Below are positions 58,873 through 64,000 of a stretch of DNA of 64,000 nt, piece after piece. Numbering within the stretch: the first letter of the stretch is position 1; the number at the start of each line of letters is the position of its first letter. This DNA comes from Allodiplogaster sudhausi (lineage: Eukaryota; Nematoda; Chromadorea; Rhabditida; Diplogasteridae): assembly GCA_945643635.1 (NCBI GenBank), contig CALZFC010000018.1, positions 5,966,001 to 6,030,000 on the forward strand, read 5' to 3'. The notes beneath the pieces were generated by a model that ran no database searches, was not told the origin of the DNA, and worked only from the letters and a program-made list of their open reading frames with translations. A program made the translations under genes and the position numbers.

Positions 58873-61544
58873 ATGCTGTCCAAGGCGCTCGTTGTGGCTG
58901 CGCCCCTTCTGCTGCTCCTCGCCATTCTTGTGCTATCGCTCTACTTTCGCCTCACCAGATGCTCACTACTCAACAAAGGCGCTTTAATTTAATATTCTTT
59001 TTTTATCAGTCTAATCGCTTGTAGAAAGATTTATTAATATTTAAATTTTATAATTATATTATCACACCTGCAGTCGGCAATAACGACTCGCAGCGATGAA
59101 ATACAGAACAGTTATTTTCTGTCACAAAAAAAGTGGAAAATTGCATTTTATTTTTATCATTATTATTATTATTTAGACATCATCTTTCTACTCGAAAGCT
59201 CTCCGGCCGTTGGCATCGAAAACTTTCGCATAGTAAGCTTTAATCACCTTTTTGTTTCTAGTATTAGTTGCAAAATATCATCTTTCAAAGATATCTTTTT
59301 GTTGTTAACAAAATGTTTATTTAAAGGAGGGTGAAAAAAATTATTCTAATTGAGTTGTGCTTCCTAATAGTAGACAAGTTCTTAGTCTGCTATTTCGCAT
59401 GTTGCACAGACCCGCTGCGTGAGAATTGCAAGCGCGAATAAGAGCGCGAAGGGCGGCGGCATTTTCGAATCTCATACAATTTTTTGGCGATCGCCCTCCT
59501 TTAAAGGTCTACGAAACTCAACCCTGGTTTTTCTTGGACTTTCCTTAACCTTTGTAGTCGTGAAGTTTGAATTTTTGATTCCATTAAAACAAAGTATGAG
59601 GATTTACATATAGGTAAGCAAGTTCGATACGAGCTATTTCGCAAAGACAGGCTGTATGAACGTGAACATTGCAGATTGACATTTAGGCTTCATTAAGAAA
59701 TGCCAGACGATTCAGTATTGTCACCTTTTAATAAATGAAGATTAATTAATTGGTTAATTAATTGATTAATTAGCCAATTAATTATCTAATTTATTAATTA
59801 ATACCCACAGGCCACCAAGTTCGCGAGCGATACGGTCGAGGAGTTCGCGCGCGACGGAGACCGCGCGGGACTCGCCTCCTTCTCCGAAACCCTCGCGCTC
59901 TCGCTACCGCTCAACGTATGCCGCGGAGATGCTGCGTGCTTTCGCGCCAAAGCAACAAGCATTGCGGACAATTTGGTAAGAGTGATTTTTTTATTATTAA
60001 TCTTTACGTCTTTTTTCTTTGTAATCGTTTTTATGTCTGCGGACAATATGGTTTTGAGTGTTTTTGTTTTAATAGTCATTAAATTATTTTCTCTTAAAGG
60101 AGGTCCGAATAAATAGTGTCTTGTTTTTTTCGCTTTATTTGGTCAGGTTGTGCTAGAAACTTCGATTGAAGTGTCCCGAAGTCACAAAAACCTCCATGCC
60201 CTGAGGAAATTAACACTGTTTTCTATTTTGAATTTTCGAATATTTTATTTTCCTGCTATTTTCAAAAAATTTTGGACGAGTAACCGAGTCATGCCCATGA
60301 ATTGCATACTTAACACGTCGGCTCACCAGGCAGTGGTGCAAATCACAGGTTTCTGGGGAGAGAGGCGAGGGGCAGTAGCACCATTTCTGTTGTTTCTTTA
60401 CTCCTTACTTTTTATCATTCCGTCCAAATCCGTCTTGAACTTCGTGGTAGGAGTTTTTCCCTCGTGGTCTCCTTTAAATCATATGTGTATCTCTTTCAAT
60501 AAAAAAAATCATTCATTCAAAAAATGTTGCCTCTTTTTTCGTAGACCATAAACAACGATGAGAAAAGTAAGTTCTGCCTCGCGCACGCTCTTCTCAACAC
60601 TGCATCAAAAGGCCTCGGGCGTCAGTTTGTTCCGAAAATAATAGCTTGAAATTTTTCGAACTACTGTAATATATTTATTTACAAAATAATAGAAAAAATG
60701 CTGCATAATTCACTAAGCAATAATCAATTATTATTTCCCATTTATTTGTTACTCTTTATTGGACATATATACATATATGTACATATATGTACACATATGT
60801 ATGTATGTACTACATAAGGCGATATTAAGAGGCTAGTGGCCTTGCTAAAATTAAACATCCGGGAGCTCTTTTGATTCTCTTTCATATTTGTCATATTCAT
60901 ATGTATGTATGTATGTACTATGTCTTTATAAAGTTTAGAGAGGAAACTCTATATCAGTCAAGGTTGCAGGACCCGTTCGGGGCGCACCCTATCGTCGGCG
61001 GATTATTGTTGTCGTGGTGCGCAGCGTGCCCAAATCCTGCTTGGTCTCCTTCCATTTCGGTCACAACGGCGAGATGCAGGCGAGAAGTACCATTTGGCTG
61101 CTTAGGGAGAATGGTATCTCTCTTTCTCTCTCTCTCTATTTCCCTCTATTTCTTTCTCTCTATCTCTCTCTTCACTGTCGCTACCTCTCTTCTGTCGCTT
61201 TCTAACTGTTTCCCTGTCTCTCTCGTTCTATTCTCTCTGTCTCTATCTCTGTCTCTTTCTCTGTGTCTGTCTATCTACCTCTCTTCCGACTCTTTCTCCC
61301 TGCCTCTCTGTCTCTCTCGTTCTATTCTCTCTCTCTCTTTCTGTCTCTTTCTCTCCTCTTCTGTCTCTCTCTTTTTCGGTCTCGCTCGTGGAACGGATTC
61401 ATATTCTCTTTTTAGGCATTTTTGTCTTCATTCTCAGCATTGGGGACGATAAAGCGCATCAAATATACGATGAAAAAATTTTTGATGAAGATCGAATGAG
61501 AAGCGCACTCTTTACGGCCCGCAATTACAGTGTCAGTGTAATAA

Positions 61545-61611
<67 letters not shown>

Positions 61612-62373
61612 AATAAATATGTATAGTAAATATGTTTACAGGTTAAATTATATGTATAAATATATGTAGTAAATAGATAAGATATACATATATTGTACAA
61701 GGAAGAAGCAATTTTTGTAGCAAAAAGCTTTGAGAAAAAAATCTAATTGGAAACACAAAAAAGCAGATAAAAAAAAAATTACTAAATCTATTTCCCTTTC
61801 AAATTCAGGAGCTCGCCGGCACCGTTTCGGGTGGACTTCGCGACGCGATTTGTGCGCAAAGTAATTCTTCTTCTTCTTCTTTTAAATCCATTTGAAGGAT
61901 GAGCAAAAATTACTAATGCATGTTCGAATGTCACATAATTTTTTTCCGTGATCGCCCTCGTTTACCTGATTGTGAGAGAGAAAGAGAGAGATTGAGTTTA
62001 AAAAATTGTTATTTTGTTGTCATGCACGGTTATATTTTTTTCTTATCTCGGTTACGGTCGATCCAGAGACGCCATTGATTTATTATTATATTATACGCTA
62101 TTGCCTGATTATTTTTATTGGCAATTATATACGTATATATATACTGTGTATATATTTTTTGTGTCGATATCGTTAATTTTATTGTACAATTGTGTTTATG
62201 TTTTCGTCGTTATATAAAAGCAGCAAGAAATGTTGTGTCAGGACAAGTCGCAAAAGAAAGAAAAGTGCACCTGTTTCAACGATGAAAACACTCTCAAGAG
62301 GAGGCGCGCGCTCGATTCTGGATCGTATAAGCCCTCTACAAATGTTCTTGTTCAGTGCGCACTCTCGGTCACA
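58873..62373 (+). CDS. VWA-domain membrane-anchored or secreted protein, at least eight exons
   Basis: Exon 1 (58873-58978) encodes a signal-anchor MLSKALVVAAPLLLLLAILV. Its end uses an unusual GC donor (G|GCGCTT) and is tentative. Following exons all join in phase: 59177-59232 (IIFLLESSPAVGIENFRI), 59811-59975 (FASDTVEEFARDGDRAGLAS...), 60545-60620, 60970-61113 (YRRRIIVVVVRSVPK), 61416-61546 (IFVFILSIGDDKAHQIYDEK), 61809-61860 (ELAGTVSGGLRDAICAQ) and perhaps 62228-62373 (CTCFNDENTL). Together they trace a von Willebrand A fold from first strand to last helix. The metal-site motif DxSxS is replaced by ESSPA, and the later T and D positions are not evident, so metal-dependent ligand binding is unlikely. 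The gene is GC-richer than its surroundings. Introns contain two MITEs and CT and TA microsatellites. The 3' end was not found. Confidence 0.65.
59325..59500. mobile_element. 176-bp TTAA-flanked MITE
   Basis: TTAA lies on both sides (59321-59324, 59501-59504), with termini AGGAGGGTGA and TCGCCCTCCT. It lies in an intron of the VWA gene. The AGGAG ends are shared with the elements at 43388 and 60098. Confidence 0.65.
60098..60473. mobile_element. 376-bp TTAA-flanked copy of MITE 'R'
   Basis: TTAA at 60094-60097 and 60474-60477, with ends AGGAGGTCC and TGGTCTCCT. The interior matches, inverted, the R repeat found behind T genes. A free-standing copy in an unrelated intron shows that R is (or was) mobile. 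Confidence 0.65.
61120..61390. repeat. CT-rich microsatellite
   Basis: Degenerate (CT)n with TCTCTGTCTC words in an intron of the VWA gene, directly before an acceptor. Confidence 0.9.
61547..61606. repeat. (TA)n microsatellite
   Basis: About 29 TA units begin right at a VWA-gene donor (AAT|GTATAT). Confidence 0.95.
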
Positions 62374-62399
62374 GTATTTAGGGAAAGAGAATGGGAGAA

Positions 62400-62620
62400 G
62401 CAGAGAAAAAGAGAGAAAGAGAGAGAGAGAGAGAAAGAGAATGAGAGAGAGAATGAGAAGGAGAGAGCGAGAGAGAAATACTGAAAGAAGAGATAGGAGA
62501 CAAAAAAGGTAACGCAGAGGAAGAGAATGTGAGCGGAAGATGGATGGAGTCAGAGAAGGAGAGAGAGAGAAAGAGAAAGAGAGAGTTGGAAATAGAGAAA
62601 TAGCAAAGGAGAGCGAGAGA
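62400..62620. repeat. GA-rich microsatellite
   Basis: (GA)n with AGAAAG interruptions. Overlapping frames on both strands are translated repeat. Confidence 0.9.
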
Positions 62621-62749
62621 GCGCAGAGAAAGAAAGATAAAAGTCGCAGTGCGCAAAGACAAAAGGCGAAGCCGCCAAGTGGCCCTGCTTCCGATTCGGA
62701 TAAGCGGAGACGGTGCTGCTGCTGTTGTTGGCCCTCTGCGCGGGGCCAT

Positions 62750-62764
62750 CAGAGAGAGAGAGCG

Positions 62765-62807
<43 letters not shown>

Positions 62808-62892
62808 GAGAGAGTGAGAGAGATACAGAGAAGAGAGGGAAAAATAGAGAGAGAGATAGAGAGAGAGATATAGAGAGATAGAGAGAGAGAGG
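62750..62892. repeat. (GA)n microsatellite
   Basis: A near-pure GA tract around 62752-62805 followed by GAGAGATA variants. Confidence 0.95.
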
Positions 62893-63101
62893 GATGGGAG
62901 ACAGGGCGATAAAAGAGGATGAGGACACGGCGAGAGCTGAAAGCCGAAGATGCTTCTTTTGACGGATACTGTAGCCGAAGTCATATCTCATCTCTACATA
63001 TGTATGAGGGTGTTTTCTCGTTTTTCGACAATTCCATTACATATTTATTTATTTTAACCCTTTCTTCTTATTAAACAAATCTATATCAGAACCGCTCTTA
63101 A

Positions 63102-63215
63102 ATGATCGAAAATCTCGGTCTCGCCATATTAATTGCGATTCCTGTTGGCCTTTTTGCTCCTCACGATTCGGCCACCGGAACAGCTTTACAGCCTTCCGCC
63201 GGCAAAGAGAGATAG
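63102..63215 (+). CDS. Short hydrophobic ORF, uncertain
   Basis: MIENLGLAILIAIPVGLFAP starts a 37-codon frame that ends inside the GA repeat. An acceptor-like CTATATCAG lies just before it, so it could be a terminal exon of an upstream gene. There is no independent support. Confidence 0.2.
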   Translation: MIENLGLAILIAIPVGLFAPHDSATGTALQPSAGKER

Positions 63216-63600
63216 AGAGAGAAAGAGAGAGAGAGAAAGAAAGAGAGAGAGAGAGGTAGGACGAGAAAGAGAGAGAGAGCGAGAGAGAGAAAAAGAGCGA
63301 GTAAGTGATGGATAGAAAGAATAAGAGAGAGAGAGAGAGAAAGAGAGAGGGAAAGAGAGAAGGAGGGAGAGAAAGAACCCGCGCGAACTCTCTGGCCCGT
63401 TCTCACCATCAATCTATCCGTGAATGCCGCTTGCTCTCTTCCTGTTGCACTTCTCACAGTGGCATTCTCGCGAATCATAAATCTTTATCTATATTTCCGT
63501 TTCCCTCTCCTTCGTTCTCTTTCTCTCTCTCTCTCTCTCTGTTCCACTGTCTTTCTCTTCCTTCCACGACTTCTCTCTCTCTCTCTCGATCTAGATATCT
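63190..63600. repeat. GA and CT microsatellites
   Basis: GA tract 63205-63385 and CT tract 63518-63590. 63600-64000 shows nothing recognisable. Confidence 0.9.
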
Positions 63601-64000
63601 TCGTCACGAGAAGTCCCTTCATGCTTGACAAGAACACATCCGGCGACATCTGTTACGCAACATTTCTGATGGAGCGGGAAGATGGTTGACGGAAGAGAAG
63701 GCCGCCATGTCTCAGTTTTCATAATAAGAAGCTCAAAGAAGCTCGAAAATTAGCTCATTTGAATTCGTTTGAATTCATTTTAATTCTTGATATGTTCTTA
63801 AACTATTCTGCTCTAAAGCACTACATACATACATATGTACACCTTTCTTCAAAAGAAGAAGTCGAGTTCAAAGTAGGATAATTTTGTCTACTTGTAAAGT
63901 ATATTGTAAAGGATATTAGAGTAGAAAATAAAGGTAAATTAACTTTCTAATAATTCTTTTTACAAAGCATTCATTTTACTCCGCTTGGTAACCCCCGTGG

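Noticed and set aside
60871..61205. Upstream Met-rich frames over the VWA exon at 60970-61113
   Set aside because: They use other frames. Only the RRIIVVVV frame joins both neighbouring exons in phase and continues the VWA fold.

Overview
The window is from a nematode genome. The 22-nt nematode SL1 spliced leader is present as an exact match at 7892-7913. Introns are short to moderate and usually end in TTTTCAG or TTTGCAG, and the retroelement is of the BEL/Pao type common in worms. No bacterial or organellar features, tRNA or rRNA genes were seen. Most of the long open reading frames here are noise (microsatellites, antisense). The real genes are chains of short exons, rebuilt by matching splice sites, exon phase and paralogous copies.

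The locus is a cluster of two interleaved secretory gene families, amplified by direct and inverted duplication and attacked by transposons. Family P (my name) encodes two-exon precursors of about 58-71 residues. A signal-peptide exon is followed by a phase-0 exon for a cysteine-rich mature peptide ending in a CC or CCC pair. Apparently intact members are at 1097-2420(-), 5291-6057(+) and 18815-19447(+), with a probable one at 19755-20001(-). A mirror pair at 47861-48326(-) and 49918-50383(+) lacks an ATG, and there are several relics. Family T (my name) encodes eight-exon type I membrane proteins: signal peptide, roughly ten-cysteine ectodomain, Thr/Ser-rich mucin-like stalk, one membrane helix and a short tail. 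Copy T1 (9009-10976) looks fully intact. A diverged pair, T7/T8, lies in the arms of a large palindrome. T2-T6, T9, T10 and T11 are truncated or broken.

Layout. 1-3263: P1, a partial signal-peptide gene and simple repeats. 3264-6650 and 16726-20045: two copies of a block holding convergent P genes. 7314-8452: a Tc1-type element with 440-bp inverted ends that carries the SL1 sequence. 9009-15895: T1, T2, T3. 15897-16729: LTR and gag start of a truncated gypsy element. 20733-24658: T4 pseudogene, its tail and a 1.1-kb inverted-repeat element. 24659-34035: a young, complete BEL/Pao element. 34036-43303: T5 and T6, the latter split by an autonomous PIF/Harbinger transposon (38297-42956). 45318-53159: a large inverted repeat (arms 3.3-3.5 kb, 1.0-kb spacer), with a solo LTR in one arm only. 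53195-57505: T fragments. 58873-62373: an unrelated multi-exon gene with a von Willebrand factor A domain whose metal site is degenerate. The right edge is dominated by CT/GA microsatellites.

The P and T products would all enter the secretory pathway. Their turnover (intact copies beside fresh pseudogenes, near-identical inverted copies) resembles a birth-and-death locus for surface or secreted defence or effector proteins. That function is an inference. No copy matches a family I can name.
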